A DNA stretch of 6,316 nt. Source: an uncultured Erysipelotrichaceae bacterium (GTDB lineage Bacteria > Bacillota_I > Bacilli_A > RF39 > UBA660). The translations under genes were made by a program, and so were the position numbers. The DNA lies in assembly GCA_902767005.1 (NCBI GenBank), contig CACXFY010000123.1, forward strand, positions 1-6,316, in the 5' to 3' direction. Below the pieces are notes generated by a model, which saw only the letters and a program-made list of their open reading frames with translations, had not been told where the DNA came from and made no database searches. Below, piece by piece: positions 6,212-6,316 of this stretch (position 1 is the first letter of the stretch; each line of letters begins with the position of its first letter).

Positions 6212-6240
6212 ATTATATAATACACATATATCATAAGCAA
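6212..6240 (-). promoter_or_regulatory. Promoter of the exported-protein gene
   Basis: The minus strand reads TTGCTT (6240-6235, 3/6 but with the TTG core), a 17-bp spacer and a perfect TATAAT (6217-6212). The transcript would begin near 6205, about 15 nt before the start codon, and contains the AGGTGAT ribosome site. Confidence 0.65.
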
Positions 6241-6244
6241 TAAT

Positions 6245-6275
6245 AAAAAAGACATCTAAATAGATATCTTTTTTT
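6245..6275 (-). terminator. Terminator of the gene entering from the right edge
   Basis: This is a near-copy of the hairpin at 5107-5136, with 17 of 18 core bases identical (GACATC instead of GATATC). On the minus-strand RNA the changed base makes a tolerated G-U pair, whereas on the plus-strand RNA it makes a C-A mismatch. The minus direction is therefore better supported; six Ts follow (6250-6245). Confidence 0.65.
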
Positions 6276-6315
6276 CATCTATATTAATCTCTTCATAGTA
6301 ACAATTATCAATTGG
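6256..6315 (-). CDS. Possible C-terminal end of an unknown gene
   Basis: Only about 19 codons are visible, ending PIDNCYYEEINIDEKKISI and a TAG inside the terminator hairpin. A second open frame ends at TAG 6281-6279, just before the hairpin, so the frame is uncertain. That some minus-strand gene ends here is inferred from the terminator and its strand asymmetry. Nothing can be said about its product. Confidence 0.27.
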   Translation of the reverse strand, partial: PIDNCYYEEINIDEKKISI

Positions 6316-6316
6316 A

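Overview
The window is AT-rich and carries core genes typical of low-GC Bacillota: ezrA, a rhodanese-less thiI, and an rpsD encoding a 200-residue S4 without zinc-finger cysteines. The best guess is an uncultured Bacilli-type, possibly gut-associated, genome (RF39- or Erysipelotrichia-like); this is inferred from composition and protein style, not from a database match. Every Trp codon checked is TGG and TGA ends at least two genes, so the standard bacterial code (table 11) fits.

Layout, left to right. Bases 1-603 (minus strand) hold a two-gene module not obvious from a long-ORF scan. A 54-codon gene (439-603) overlaps by 20 nt the GTG start of a Fic-domain protein whose 3' end lies off the left edge. 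The Fic motif HPFREGNGR is intact. The small upstream protein contains SDKLDG, which resembles the inhibitory motif of class I Fic antitoxins (VbhA, YhfG), so this is probably a toxin-antitoxin pair. Next come thiI (649-1827), a prepilin-like gene (1885-2514) and ezrA (2504-4216), all on the minus strand. The last two overlap and share a promoter upstream of ezrA. rpsD (4487-5089) is divergent from ezrA. It has a perfect-consensus promoter (TTGACA, 17 bp, TATAAT) and a leader of about 145 nt that can sequester its Shine-Dalgarno, as expected for S4 autoregulation. rpsD converges on a minus-strand gene for a 351-residue exported protein (5135-6190), and the two share a bidirectional terminator. 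A near-copy of that terminator sits upstream of the exported-protein gene, at the probable end of a further minus-strand gene running off the right edge.

How the genes relate. As recalled, Bacillus subtilis keeps rpsD, ezrA, nifZ and thiI in one neighbourhood; nifZ encodes the cysteine desulfurase that feeds ThiI. Here rpsD, ezrA and thiI keep that order, but a pseudopilin-like gene lies where nifZ might be expected. EzrA (division ring control), ThiI (tRNA s4U8) and S4 are core functions; the Fic pair and the exported protein look like accessory additions at the flanks.

The genes are tightly packed. Terminators overlap stop codons, and in two places an extended -10 promoter (TGnTAtAAT type) starts immediately after the U-tract of the previous gene's terminator. 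No tRNA, rRNA, CRISPR array or insertion sequence was seen. The longest gene-free stretch is the 270-bp ezrA/rpsD divergent region, which is filled by two promoters and the rpsD leader.
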